Shown here: in pieces, positions 36,249-45,388 of the stretch
How the letters are laid out: the number at the start of each line of letters is the position of its first letter
Numbering within the stretch: the stretch's first letter is position 1
Source of the DNA: Bacteroidota bacterium
GTDB taxonomy: Bacteria; Bacteroidota; Bacteroidia; Bacteroidales; F082
Length of the DNA: 64,000 nt
Assembly (NCBI GenBank): GCA_016715945.1
Contig: JADJXJ010000003.1
Location: 248,001-312,000 of the forward strand
Direction: 5' to 3'
Program-made: the position numbers and the translations under genes
Notes under the pieces: generated by a model
What the model was told of the DNA's origin: nothing
The model's database searches: none
The model's input: only the letters and a program-made list of their open reading frames with translations

Positions 36249-37334
36249 ATGTTGTTTCGGGCCGGCAGGTCGAAATTCAGGTTGCTGATAATCTTGTTGT
36301 TTGCTGTGGTTCAGCTATCTGGTCAGAAAAATCCGGAGCCGGATGCACTGATGCGGGAGACAGAACGGAGGTATATCAACGATATTGTCCTTTTGGCCAA
36401 TACCATTCAGACCAGATATGCATCGCCTGCCGACCGTTTTCGGGCAGCATTTTCGTGGACAGCCCAAAATCTGCGGTATGATGTGGCTGCCCTGCACGAT
36501 CAGAAGCTGTACAGCAATCAGGAACTGGTACGCATGGCCTTGCGCAAACGCGCCGCTTTGTGTGAAGGTTACGTAGCCGTGCTCGACAGCCTGAGCAGGC
36601 TCATGGGACTTACAACCATCAAGGTGCCCGGATATACGCGCTGGCAGGGCAAGCTGCAACCCGAACCTCATCTGTGGATTGCGGTACTTCTCGACAGCAA
36701 CTGGTATTTGTCCGATCCGACCTGGGCCTCAGGAGCCATCGTCAACGGAAAGTATCAGGCTGAATACGACACCTTGTGGTTTATGGTGCCACCACAACGC
36801 ATGATTCACTCGCATATGCCTTACGACCCCATCTGGCAACTGCTGCAGGAGCCCCTGTCGCACGAGGGCTTTGTCCGAAACACCAATGCACGGCTTCCCG
36901 GAATATGGCATCCCAACGATAGCATTGCAGTTTACCTGAACAGCGACCCATTGGATCAATACACCTCTGAGCTGAGACGGATTCGTCAGGGGCAGTTCCG
37001 GCATCCGGCCACGCAAAGCCGCATCAGCTTTCTGGAGGAGTCGGTCAGGGTGCTCACCCATAACCGCATTGTCGGGTCGATGCAGCAAAGCAACGAGTTG
37101 TTCAATGCGGCAGTGGCCACCTACAACGAAGCTGTGGAGGCCTACAACAAACGCAAGCCACGCGCGCAGGTGATTCCACTGCTTCTGCGTTCATCACAAC
37201 TGCTTACAAGCGCCAGATTGCTCATGCCGGCCGGGCCATTGCCAGCCTCGTTGCGAAATGAAGCGCAGATGCTGCAAAAGCATCTTGCACAGCTCGAAAG
37301 CTTGCTGGATGAGGCACAACGCAAGTGGTACTGA
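36249..37334 (+). CDS. Secreted transglutaminase-like protein
   Basis: A 361-residue protein from ATG 36249. Residues about 10-26 form a signal peptide or anchor (LLIILLFAVVQLSGQ). The transglutaminase-like core has a papain-type triad: Cys105 in AALCEGYVAV, His141 in EPHLWIAV and Asp156 in YLSDPTWASG. In bacteria such proteins are usually cysteine peptidases or peptide-binding proteins rather than crosslinkers. The C-terminal 150 residues are helical (NELFNAAVATYNEAVEAYNK). It is monocistronic after the tRNA terminator; the substrate is unknown. Confidence 0.87.
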   Translation: MLFRAGRSKFRLLIILLFAVVQLSGQKNPEPDALMRETERRYINDIVLLANTIQTRYASPADRFRAAFSWTAQNLRYDVAALHDQKLYSNQELVRMALRKRAALCEGYVAVLDSLSRLMGLTTIKVPGYTRWQGKLQPEPHLWIAVLLDSNWYLSDPTWASGAIVNGKYQAEYDTLWFMVPPQRMIHSHMPYDPIWQLLQEPLSHEGFVRNTNARLPGIWHPNDSIAVYLNSDPLDQYTSELRRIRQGQFRHPATQSRISFLEESVRVLTHNRIVGSMQQSNELFNAAVATYNEAVEAYNKRKPRAQVIPLLLRSSQLLTSARLLMPAGPLPASLRNEAQMLQKHLAQLESLLDEAQRKWY

Positions 37335-37487
37335 ACATTTGCGGAAACATTTTCTGACACACCTGCGAGAAGGGTCAGGGACTTGTTTCCGAAAAAAACG
37401 GTACACAGACAAGACACCTCCGTATTGCGCTTTTCGTGAAAACTTTTCCGGCTTATCCATTCGCTTCAAGCTGGCAAAAAGTTTCCC

Positions 37488-37495
37488 TAACTTTG
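37488..37495 (+). promoter_or_regulatory. -7 element upstream of the beta-helix T9SS gene
   Basis: TAACTTTG matches the -7 consensus and lies 18 bases before the ATG at 37514. No TTG at the ideal spacing was found. Confidence 0.45.
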
Positions 37496-37513
37496 TTGAA
37501 GAACCAAAGCCAA

Positions 37514-39116
37514 ATGAAAACCATTCGTTTATTCCTGATTTTGCTTCTAGCATTTCATTCAGCCCCGTTTGAGCTGCTGGCTCAGAATCATTATGCCTGC
37601 GGCGAGCAGACGGGCACCTGGCAATATGATACGGTGTTTGTGAACTGCAATGTGCTTGTGCCTCAGGGCGGATTGCTTCAGATCATGCCAGGCACAAAGG
37701 TTGTTTTCACGGGGCACTATGCCATTGAAGTGCAGGGCAATCTCAAGGCCCTTGGCACTGCTTCCGACAGCATATTTCACCGTGGCCGATACCTCGGGTT
37801 TTGGGAATATTCATAGCAATGCCGGCGGGTGGAACGGGCTCAGGTTCGAATATACTCCTATCGGGACCGACTCCAGCCTCTTCAGCCATTGCGTGTTCCG
37901 TTTTGGAAAAGCCACGGGCGATTCTGTCAATTGCTACGGTGGGGTACTGAGGGCATTGCAAACCGATAAAATTGCCTTCCGGCACTGCAGTTTTGAAAAT
38001 AACTACGCATTTTACTGGGGCGGAGCTATTTACAGCTACAAAACCAATGTGCTTCTGGCGCATTGCAATTTCAGGCGCAACCATGCAGGCAACGACGGAA
38101 TGATTTATGGCTATGGAGGAGCAGTGTGTTATGTGTCGTCGGAGCCGGATATCTCGCATTGTCATTTTTCAACCAACAGTTCCAACGGCATCGGAGGTGC
38201 AGCTTCGTTTGAATACAGCCGTCCGCTGTTGATGAACAGCATTTTTACCCAAAACTTTAGCGCGCTCGGGGGTGCCATCGGTTTTTTGCGTTCGGTTCCC
38301 GACCGGCCAATTGCCAATTTGCTGATCTACAACAACGAGGCTGTATTTTTCGGGGGAGGAATCGCCAGCATTACTGCCTCGCCCGTGATGACCAACCTGA
38401 CCATTGTCAACAATTTTGCCCCCATGGGTGGAGGGTATTACTGCAACTTTGAAGCTCATGCCAGGCTTTACAACAGCATCCTGTGGGGCAATACCTGTGC
38501 AGGTGATTTTGGTTCTCAGGTTTGGATCTGGGATGTGAATTCCGTGCCCGAGTTTCACCACTGTGCTGTGCAATATGGTGTGGAAGGATTTGGCGGCAGC
38601 ACATTTACAGGCACTTATAATAATTGTATTGAAAGTTATCCTGTGTTCGAAGACGAAAACTCTTCGAATTTCAGGCTTGCACAAGGGAGTCCATGCATTG
38701 ATGCTGGCACAGCTTCATTGCCGGCTTATCCGCTTCCGGCCACCGACCTTGACGGGCATGAGCGGGTGATGTACGGCCTGCCTGATTTGGGAGCCTATGA
38801 ATATCAAGGGATTGCAAGTATTTATCCTCACGGGCAGCAAGCCAGGATATACCGTGTTTTGCCAAACCCGGCACATCGGGGACAGTCGTTGGTTCTGACA
38901 GATATAGGTGATGAGGTGTCGGCGCTGCGGCTGTTTACAGCCGATGGCCGGCGTATGTCAGGGCTGGAAAGGCCAAGGGTGATGGGCGGGCGAATTGTGC
39001 TGGATGAGCTTTTTCAAGCTTCCGGCGCGATCCCCGGACTTTATTTGCTTCAGGTGGAGCAGGTTGACGGCTACTCTTCTGTGGTCAGAATTGTTTATCA
39101 GCCAAGCAGCCGGTGA
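37514..39116 (+). pseudogene. Right-handed beta-helix T9SS surface protein, frameshifted
   Basis: ATG 37514 starts a signal peptide (MKTIRLFLILLLAFHSAPF, cleavage near LLAQ). Beta-solenoid repeats follow (VVFTGHYAIEVQGNLKALG). Near 37774-37780 the frame changes: the sequence reads DSIF in the first frame but IYFTVADTSGFGNIHS in the next, as expected if two bases were lost from an ATATAT run. The second frame continues with parallel beta-helix repeats (HCSFENNYAFYWGGAIYSY, HCHFSTNSSNGIGGA, LTIVNNFAPMGGG), a choice-of-anchor Q-like end (PVFEDENSSNFRLAQGSPCIDAG, quoted in part) and a T9SS sorting domain (YRVLPNPAHRGQSLVL). Such proteins are typically adhesins or polysaccharide-active. The 3' end overlaps the convergent kinase gene by 19 bases. 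Confidence 0.8.
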
Positions 39117-42100
39117 AGCACTTCATAAAACACTTCGCGGCTTATGGGTTTGACAATTACATCGGTGGCGCCTGCTGCAATGGCCTGCCTGATTTCGTCG
39201 GGTTGGGAATAGGCGGTCTGCACCACAACGGGTAAGGCAGGATATTTTTCCCGTATTCTTTTGGTAGCTTCCAGACCATCCATTTCTGGCATTTTCAGAT
39301 CCATGAGCACCATATCATAGGCAGTGCGGTCAACCATTTGCAGGGCATCGGCTCCGGTACGCGCACGGTCGACAGCCAATGCTGACTGACCCAACAACCT
39401 GCGTAGGTAGTCGAAATTATCGTCTTCATCCTCTGCCACGAGGAAGCGGTATTTTTTGCCGGCAACTGGTTGAGAAAGGCTCCCGGGCTGGTCGGCGGGC
39501 AATATTTCAGAGGTTCTGACCACCCCGGGCAAATGCAGGCTGAATGTGCTGCCTATGCCAGGCTCGGAAGCAACGGAAAGGCTGCCACCCAGCAGTCTGA
39601 CCAGGCCCTGGGCAATGCTGAGTCCCAACCCATTGCCCCTGATGGCCATTTTCTGTGGTTTATTGCCCCGGTAAAACCGATCAAAAATCCGGTGTTGATC
39701 TTCGGGTTCGATGCCTATTCCTGTGTCGTGCACATGGATATTCAGGTCGTCGCCATCAACATCATAGCTTATCGTAATGCCTCCTTTGAGGGTGTATTTC
39801 GCGGCATTGTCGAGCAATCCGCTGATTACCTGGCGCAACTTGGCTTTGTCGGTCTCAATCATTGTCCGGGACGACGCACCATTTTCTATTTTAAAGCTGA
39901 GGTTTTTGTCGGCGCAGGCATTGGCAAAAGTAAGTTGCAGATCGTGCAACAGCTGTCCAAGGTCGAAAGTCACCTTGTCCACTGTCAGGCGCTCGGCATC
40001 CATGCGCGAAACAATGAGCACATCGTCGATGATGCGCAGCAGTTGTTCGGCATTGCTGTTGATGATTTCAACAAACTCACGCTTCTGGTCGTCGGGGATG
40101 TCGTCGAACAACAGGTCGGAGAAGCCGAGAATCGCATTCAGTGGAGTGCGTATTTCGTGGTTGAGGTTGTGCAGGAACGAGGTTTTCAGCCGGTCGCTTT
40201 CCTCAGCCTTTTCTTTGGCAATGATCAGGTCGAGTTCGTTTTTCTTCCGCTCGGTGATGTCGATGATCAGGCCAATCAGGCCGGCAACCTCTCCCTCCGG
40301 GGTATGAAAGGCCGACTTGCTTAAAATCACATTTCTTTGGCTACCGTCGCGCAGCGTAATGGTGCGCTCGTGTTGTTGCGCTTTCTCCTTTCCTTCGTAG
40401 ATCAAAAGATCATCTTCGCGATTGCGCATTGCCACATCAAAATCATCCCACGCAAACATTGACTTGCCTACAATCTCCATGCGGTCAATTCCGAAGAATT
40501 CTGTAAATGCCTTATTCACACCGAGATAAACCGACTCTTTGTTCATGTAGAACAAAGGATTGGGTATGGAGTCGAGCAGGGTCTCAATGAACGCAGTTTG
40601 TTGCATGATGGCTTTCTGGCTGGACTTCTTATCTGTTACGTCGCGCACCACAACGAGCACATTCGTTTCATCCACAGGCACCATCCTGGCATCGTAGTTT
40701 CTTATTTTTCCATCAACAAAAAGATCGTATTCATATTCCGCCACCTGGCCGGTTTGTCTGACCTGTGCAAGTTTCTCGCGGGTGAGTGTGGCCAGATAAG
40801 GCGGAAGCACATCATCTACACTTTTATTCAAAAACATCTGAGGTGGCATCAGCAACTGATCGTGTGAGCTGGAATGAAATTCGGCAAAAATTCCATCGTT
40901 CGAAATCACGAAGATCATGTCAGGCAGGGCTTTAAGGATGGCGGAAGTGCGTTTTTCGCTTGCTTGTTTTGCCCGGTCTGCCAATGTTTCGGCTGTGATG
41001 TTCTTGCTGATCGAAAGGATACCTTTGCGGCCATCCGGCAGGTTGATGAGCGATTCGTTGAGCTCGAGGTAAATTTCCTGTCCGTTTTTGGTGCGTGCTT
41101 TGATCTTGCTCACAAGATTTCCCTGCCGGATAATTTCGCTGATATTTTTGTTTACCAGGTCTTTGTTTTCGGGGTGGGCCAGCATGCCGATGTGTTTGCC
41201 TGCGAGCTCCACAACCTCGTAACCGTAATCTTCGCAAAAAGTCCGGTTTACTGACATTATGGTGCCGCTGAGATCCAACACCAGCATACCTACCGGGCTG
41301 GAATCGAAGAGGTATTTGTACCTCGATTCGCTGTTCCGAAGGCTTTCTTCGGCAGCCTTGCGTTCGCTGATGTCGTTGGCAATGGTAACAATAGCCTGTT
41401 TGCCGAAATAATTGGTCGGAAACAGAAATACTTCTTTCGGAAAAATTTCGCCTGTGGCTTTCCTGCCCCAAAATTCAAACTGAACCGCTTTGCCCTCGAA
41501 GGCAGTCTTGATATGATGAGCCAGTTCGGTGAGATCGTTCATGCCCGGGGCAGCCAAAAACTCCGGGGTATTTCCGATGAACTTTTCATAAGGATAACCA
41601 TAAAGGGCTGCTGCTGCCTGATTTACGTCGAGAAATTCACCTTTTTCGTTTTGAATGTACACTGCACTCTGGATGCTGTTGAACAGCCCTTTGTACGAAT
41701 CGTCCAAAGCCTTGATGCGGGTTTCATATTCCTGCTCCCTGCGCAAATCGCGTAGCGAAAGCACCCAGCCTCTGTGCGTGTGATCGGAGTCTGTAATGGC
41801 CGATATGGTGCCACTCACAGGAATGGTTTCCAAATGGGGATGTATTGTTATTCTGACGGGTGGAATGGGTACATAGGCTTCATTAACCGGAAATAATGCT
41901 TGAATGGTGCCTTCATGTCCGTTCAGACCAATCAATTCATCAATGTGTTTTCCTTTGGCTTGCTCTGGTTTCACGCCAAGCAGCTGTGCGGCCGATTGGT
42001 TAATGCCTACAATTTTTCCCTGACTGTTGAGGCTGATAAGCGCATCGCCTATGCGCTCGAACACCGTGCTCAGATATTTCTCACTCTTGCTCAGGTCTTC

Positions 42101-42676
42101 GAACAATTTGCGGTTCTGTTCCTGGTCGTGAAGAATCGTACCCATAACGAGGGTCACCAAAGGATAGGCGATCAAAATGAGCCATACCACTTTCTGAAGC
42201 GTTTCAAAATAGAAAGGTGAGGGTAAAAGGATGGTAAGCGCAATCATGACCAGGTGAACCACAAATCCAAGCAGGAGCAGGTGCCTGTAGCGCAAAGCCT
42301 TAATCTTTCCGGTTTTACGGAGTTGATGGAAGCCCCAACCTATTAAAAATGAGGATAATATAACACTGAGGCCCATCCAGATCCCCGGTCCACCCACATG
42401 CAGGCGGTAAAGCCCGGCTAAGAGCGTACTCAATCCGCCTGTTATCGGGCCGAAAAACAAAGCGGCAAGGCTGATGACCACCGATCGGCCGTCGAAAAAA
42501 ATACCTTCGGTGATCGGCATGGGATAAAGCATGCCTACAATGGCTGAACCGCCAAAAAGCAGGCCTTGTAACAATTTTCCTGCCAGGGTGCGGCGGTGGG
42601 CAAGCTGATCGATCATGCCCGACAGGGCACTCAATGCAACAAGTACGGAGAAATTGTAGATAAGGTTGATGGTCAT
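39098..42676 (-). CDS. Multi-PAS hybrid histidine kinase with membrane sensor and C-terminal receiver
   Basis: A 1192-residue protein from ATG 42676, chosen because a -7 element lies just upstream. Residues 1-180 hold five to six membrane helices of the LytS/5TM-receptor style (GMLYPMPITEGIFFDGRSVV, FGPITGGLSTLLAGLYRL). Then come about five PAS domains (about 205-815), with FDSSPVGMLVLDLSGTI and FNSIQSAVYIQNEKGE as examples. A HisKA domain (LNHEIRTPLNAILG, His840), an ATPase domain (DNAAKYTLKGG, GTGIG-type DTGIGIEPED, GNGLGLSIAQGL) and a receiver with Asp1126 (VLMDLKMPEMDG) follow. The phosphorelay output partner is not encoded nearby. Its 3' end overlaps the beta-helix gene. Confidence 0.93.
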   Translation of the reverse strand: MTINLIYNFSVLVALSALSGMIDQLAHRRTLAGKLLQGLLFGGSAIVGMLYPMPITEGIFFDGRSVVISLAALFFGPITGGLSTLLAGLYRLHVGGPGIWMGLSVILSSFLIGWGFHQLRKTGKIKALRYRHLLLLGFVVHLVMIALTILLPSPFYFETLQKVVWLILIAYPLVTLVMGTILHDQEQNRKLFEDLSKSEKYLSTVFERIGDALISLNSQGKIVGINQSAAQLLGVKPEQAKGKHIDELIGLNGHEGTIQALFPVNEAYVPIPPVRITIHPHLETIPVSGTISAITDSDHTHRGWVLSLRDLRREQEYETRIKALDDSYKGLFNSIQSAVYIQNEKGEFLDVNQAAAALYGYPYEKFIGNTPEFLAAPGMNDLTELAHHIKTAFEGKAVQFEFWGRKATGEIFPKEVFLFPTNYFGKQAIVTIANDISERKAAEESLRNSESRYKYLFDSSPVGMLVLDLSGTIMSVNRTFCEDYGYEVVELAGKHIGMLAHPENKDLVNKNISEIIRQGNLVSKIKARTKNGQEIYLELNESLINLPDGRKGILSISKNITAETLADRAKQASEKRTSAILKALPDMIFVISNDGIFAEFHSSSHDQLLMPPQMFLNKSVDDVLPPYLATLTREKLAQVRQTGQVAEYEYDLFVDGKIRNYDARMVPVDETNVLVVVRDVTDKKSSQKAIMQQTAFIETLLDSIPNPLFYMNKESVYLGVNKAFTEFFGIDRMEIVGKSMFAWDDFDVAMRNREDDLLIYEGKEKAQQHERTITLRDGSQRNVILSKSAFHTPEGEVAGLIGLIIDITERKKNELDLIIAKEKAEESDRLKTSFLHNLNHEIRTPLNAILGFSDLLFDDIPDDQKREFVEIINSNAEQLLRIIDDVLIVSRMDAERLTVDKVTFDLGQLLHDLQLTFANACADKNLSFKIENGASSRTMIETDKAKLRQVISGLLDNAAKYTLKGGITISYDVDGDDLNIHVHDTGIGIEPEDQHRIFDRFYRGNKPQKMAIRGNGLGLSIAQGLVRLLGGSLSVASEPGIGSTFSLHLPGVVRTSEILPADQPGSLSQPVAGKKYRFLVAEDEDDNFDYLRRLLGQSALAVDRARTGADALQMVDRTAYDMVLMDLKMPEMDGLEATKRIREKYPALPVVVQTAYSQPDEIRQAIAAGATDVIVKPISREVFYEVLHRLLG

Positions 42677-42706
42677 GCGCAGCCCTGGTATTGAGTTTAA
42701 TTGCGA

Positions 42707-42714
42707 CAAAGTTA
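42707..42714 (-). promoter_or_regulatory. -7 element overlapping the stop codon of the upstream gene
   Basis: On the minus strand TAACTTTG matches the consensus exactly. Its first three bases are the TAA stop codon (42714-42712) of the HMG-CoA-lyase-like gene, and it lies 30 bases before the kinase ATG at 42676. Confidence 0.5.
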
Positions 42715-43587
42715 AGCGCTGGCCATATCGCTGTCAATCGAAAAGCTGCTGCCAAGCCTCAGGGCCTCAAGCAGTGTTTTTTCGTCAATACGGTTGGGAA
42801 TTTTTTTTCTTTTACAAAATTCGAGCAGGCTCAGGGTATTCAGGTTGCCAACCATTTCGTCGGCAGCCGTAGGGCAGCCCCCCAGGCCGCCCAGCACTGT
42901 TTCGAAACTCCTGACACCGGCTTCCCAGGCTGCTTCGAGTTTGTTGAAGCTGTCGGATTGAAGGGTATGGAGGTGCAGCCCAAAGTCCACATCCGGAAAG
43001 GTGGGTATCAATTGAGCATAGGTGTCGAAAATGGTGTCGGGAGAGGCCAGTCCCAGGATGTCGGAAAGGGGCATGCTACGGATGCCGAGTTTGTAGAGCT
43101 TTTCAGCTGCGTCGGCCACCAGCTCCACACTCCATGGGTCGCCATAGGGGTTTCCCAAACCCATGCTCAGGTAAACTACCCAACTGACGGGGTGTGCATT
43201 GGTCATTGCAACCATATTGGCAAGCTGCTCAAGGGCATGATCTGGACTGCTGTTCAGATTGCGCTTCAGGAAAGTAGGTGATACGGAATAGGGATAGGAG
43301 AGCACCTCAATCACAGGAAATTTCAATGCCTGCTCCACGCCTTTGGTATTGACTACCAAGGTCATAATTTTTGTGGGCTGCGCATGCGCATCCATGGCAG
43401 CGACAACCTGAGGCGTGTCGGCCATCTGAGGAATCACGCGGGGCGACACAAAACTTCCCACATCGAGAATGTCGAAACCGGCATGCAGAAGCAGCCTGGA
43501 ATAGGCAATTTTTTGGTGGGTTGGGATGGGTGTTTTTAAGCCCTGAAAGGCATCGCGAACGGTTTCGGTAATGCGGATCATCTGCAC
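42712..43587 (-). CDS. Hydroxymethylglutaryl-CoA lyase-family protein with intact catalytic residues
   Basis: A 291-residue TIM-barrel protein of the HMGL-like family. The N-terminal TETVRDAFQG contains the RDxxQ motif that binds CoA ester and metal. HLHT (His205, His207) supplies metal ligands. GGLGGCP (Cys238) is the flexible active-site loop with the catalytic Cys, and the metal-binding Asn lies in MVGNLNT. It would cleave HMG-CoA to acetyl-CoA and acetoacetate, as in leucine breakdown, or a related hydroxyacyl-CoA. The CoA-transferase genes at 34.5-35.8 kb would fit acetoacetate handling. The gene encoding a second family member lies 48 bases upstream; the two are probably coexpressed. 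Confidence 0.88.
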   Translation of the reverse strand: MQMIRITETVRDAFQGLKTPIPTHQKIAYSRLLLHAGFDILDVGSFVSPRVIPQMADTPQVVAAMDAHAQPTKIMTLVVNTKGVEQALKFPVIEVLSYPYSVSPTFLKRNLNSSPDHALEQLANMVAMTNAHPVSWVVYLSMGLGNPYGDPWSVELVADAAEKLYKLGIRSMPLSDILGLASPDTIFDTYAQLIPTFPDVDFGLHLHTLQSDSFNKLEAAWEAGVRSFETVLGGLGGCPTAADEMVGNLNTLSLLEFCKRKKIPNRIDEKTLLEALRLGSSFSIDSDMASA

Positions 43588-43635
43588 TCAGCGTGTTTTT
43601 GTAAAAGTAAGCAAAACACCCGAAGTCTGTGCTTC

Positions 43636-44646
43636 CTAAGCCCGTCCGCTCATGCTTTTTGGGATGCGTCCCTGGTTGATGCTTTCGGAGCGCAGCTTGC
43701 GGCCTACAATGCGTTCGACCATTTTGCCGGTGCGCAGGATGCGGTCGATGTCCAGTCCGGTATCAATGCCCATTTCGTCCATCATCACCACCATGTCTTC
43801 GGTGCATACCAGGCCAACGGCCATGGAGTCCTTATAGTAATATTCTCCCGTTCCGGCTACAGGCACGCCATCCACAAAATTCGCAGGCTGTCCGCCAATG
43901 CCGCCCATGGTGCTTTCATAATTGGTCATGCCTGCCTGCAGGGCAGCCAGCACATTGGCCAGCCCCCAGCCGCGGGTGGTATGCAGGTGCACGATGTGTT
44001 TCGCGGGGTTCTGAAACTCATCCATGAGCATGGAGAAGTAGCGGTAAATCCTGTCGGGCGAGGCAGAACCATCGTGGTCGGCGTGCTCCACATCGGTAGC
44101 GCCAATGTCGAACCACCTTTTGGTAAATGCGATGGCTTTTTTCATATCGGTGGGGCCTTCGATGGGACAACCCCAGATGGTGCTCACGGTGCCGTTCACT
44201 TTCAAACCTGCTTCGCGGGCCATGGGCACATATTTTTCAGCCATGGCAAAATACTCCTCAATGCTCAGCCCCGAATTCTTTTTCTGATGCGATTCGCTGG
44301 TGCTCACCATCAGCAATATCCTGTCGGGGCCATGGCCCTGCCTTCGGGCTTCTATAGCCCTTTCGATGGCTTTTTCGCGTATGGTGATGGCTGTGATGGT
44401 GCTCGATGGCAACAGGTGAGCCACACGTTTGCTCTGCCTGAGCTGTTTCAGCAGTTCGTCGGCATCCCTGAATTGCGGCATGCCCTTGGGATTGCCCAGG
44501 TTGGTGAGCTCGATATGCCTGAAGCCACACAAAAGCAGCTCCTCGGCCAGCCAGAGCTTGGCTTCGGTGGGAATAAATTTTTCCTCGTGCTGAAAGCCAT
44601 CACGTACCGTAATGTCTCCAATGGTTACTTTCCCGGGGTATTGCAT
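43636..44646 (-). CDS. HMGL-like/pyruvate carboxyltransferase-domain protein with Gln at the catalytic Cys position
   Basis: A 336-residue TIM-barrel protein; ATG 44646 (MQYPGKVTIGDITVRDGFQ) is the natural start, and the long in-frame extension beyond it looks non-coding. It keeps the RDGxQ substrate/metal motif (ITVRDGFQ), a HADHDG segment and the HLHT metal pair (His220, His222). In the loop where HMG-CoA lyase has GxGGCP, this protein has GGIGGQP, with Gln253 in place of the catalytic Cys. A different aldol-type or carboxyltransferase reaction is therefore likely. It lies 48 bases upstream of the intact lyase-like gene. The assignment beyond superfamily level is open. Confidence 0.85.
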   Translation of the reverse strand: MQYPGKVTIGDITVRDGFQHEEKFIPTEAKLWLAEELLLCGFRHIELTNLGNPKGMPQFRDADELLKQLRQSKRVAHLLPSSTITAITIREKAIERAIEARRQGHGPDRILLMVSTSESHQKKNSGLSIEEYFAMAEKYVPMAREAGLKVNGTVSTIWGCPIEGPTDMKKAIAFTKRWFDIGATDVEHADHDGSASPDRIYRYFSMLMDEFQNPAKHIVHLHTTRGWGLANVLAALQAGMTNYESTMGGIGGQPANFVDGVPVAGTGEYYYKDSMAVGLVCTEDMVVMMDEMGIDTGLDIDRILRTGKMVERIVGRKLRSESINQGRIPKSMSGRA

Positions 44647-44779
44647 TCGACAGAGATTTGTCCACGAATATATGTAAAAACATGAATGTTTCAGTACGGG
44701 TATGCCTGCAAACAGCCTGTTGGATTGCTGCCAGGCTTGTGGGTTCGCAACTTTAGGCAAAAAAACAGGCCAAATAAAA

Positions 44780-44787
44780 TAACTTTG
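44780..44787 (+). promoter_or_regulatory. -7 element upstream of the sigma factor
   Basis: TAACTTTG matches the -7 consensus and lies 24 bases before the ATG at 44812. A possible -33 (TTTA at 44752-44755) is four to five bases too far upstream. Confidence 0.45.
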
Positions 44788-44811
44788 CGTTTTGAGAAGG
44801 CATTGTATGCA

Positions 44812-45342
44812 ATGGGCAAGGAGCACAACAACAAGCTTGATCGTCCGGATTTTGAATGGCTGTTCGGACAGTACTACAAGCCTTTGTGTGCGGCTGCTTT
44901 TGTGTATCTGCGCGACCGTAAAGATGCCGAAGATGTTGTACAACAGCTTTTTGTGCGTTTGTGGGAGCGCCGCAGCACGCTGGATGCCATGCAGTCGGCA
45001 CCGGCCTATTTGTTTACGGCAGTACGCAATGCCTGCCTGAATCACCTGCGCCGTTTACCATATGCCACCATGCCTTTGCCGGCCGATCTCGAGGAGACAG
45101 CCCGGCTGGCCATGGATGTGATGCTTGACGAAGAAAAACAACGCGTGCTCATGTCGGCGCTCGACATCCTGAATGAGCGCAATCGCCGGGCCTTTGAGCT
45201 GGTGTACTTTGAAAACAAAACCTATCGCGAAACGGCAATGGCAATGGATGTTTCGGTGAATACCGTAAAATGGCACCTGAAAACAGCCCTTTCGAGCCTG
45301 CGCAACCACCCGGGCATTAAGGATTATTTTTTGAAAAAATAA
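44812..45342 (+). CDS. ECF RNA polymerase sigma factor, FecI/SusC-associated type
   Basis: A 176-residue sigma-70-family protein. Start 44812 (MGKEHNNKLDRPDFEW) is chosen because the -7 element at 44780-44787 excludes longer forms. Region 2 (FGQYYKPLCAAAFVYL, RDRKDAEDVVQQLFVRLWER) and region 4 (ERNRRAFELVYFENKTYRETAMAMDVS then NTVKWHLKTALSSLR) are both complete. It is followed by a FecR-like anti-sigma gene and a SusC with an STN domain, the standard three-part trans-envelope signalling chain of Bacteroidota. It should therefore switch on the SusCD unit when the transporter binds substrate. Confidence 0.95.
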   Translation: MGKEHNNKLDRPDFEWLFGQYYKPLCAAAFVYLRDRKDAEDVVQQLFVRLWERRSTLDAMQSAPAYLFTAVRNACLNHLRRLPYATMPLPADLEETARLAMDVMLDEEKQRVLMSALDILNERNRRAFELVYFENKTYRETAMAMDVSVNTVKWHLKTALSSLRNHPGIKDYFLKK

Positions 45343-45388
45343 TTTCGAATTTACCTACCCCTTGAGCGAGCTTTTGTGTCTTAGGGGC

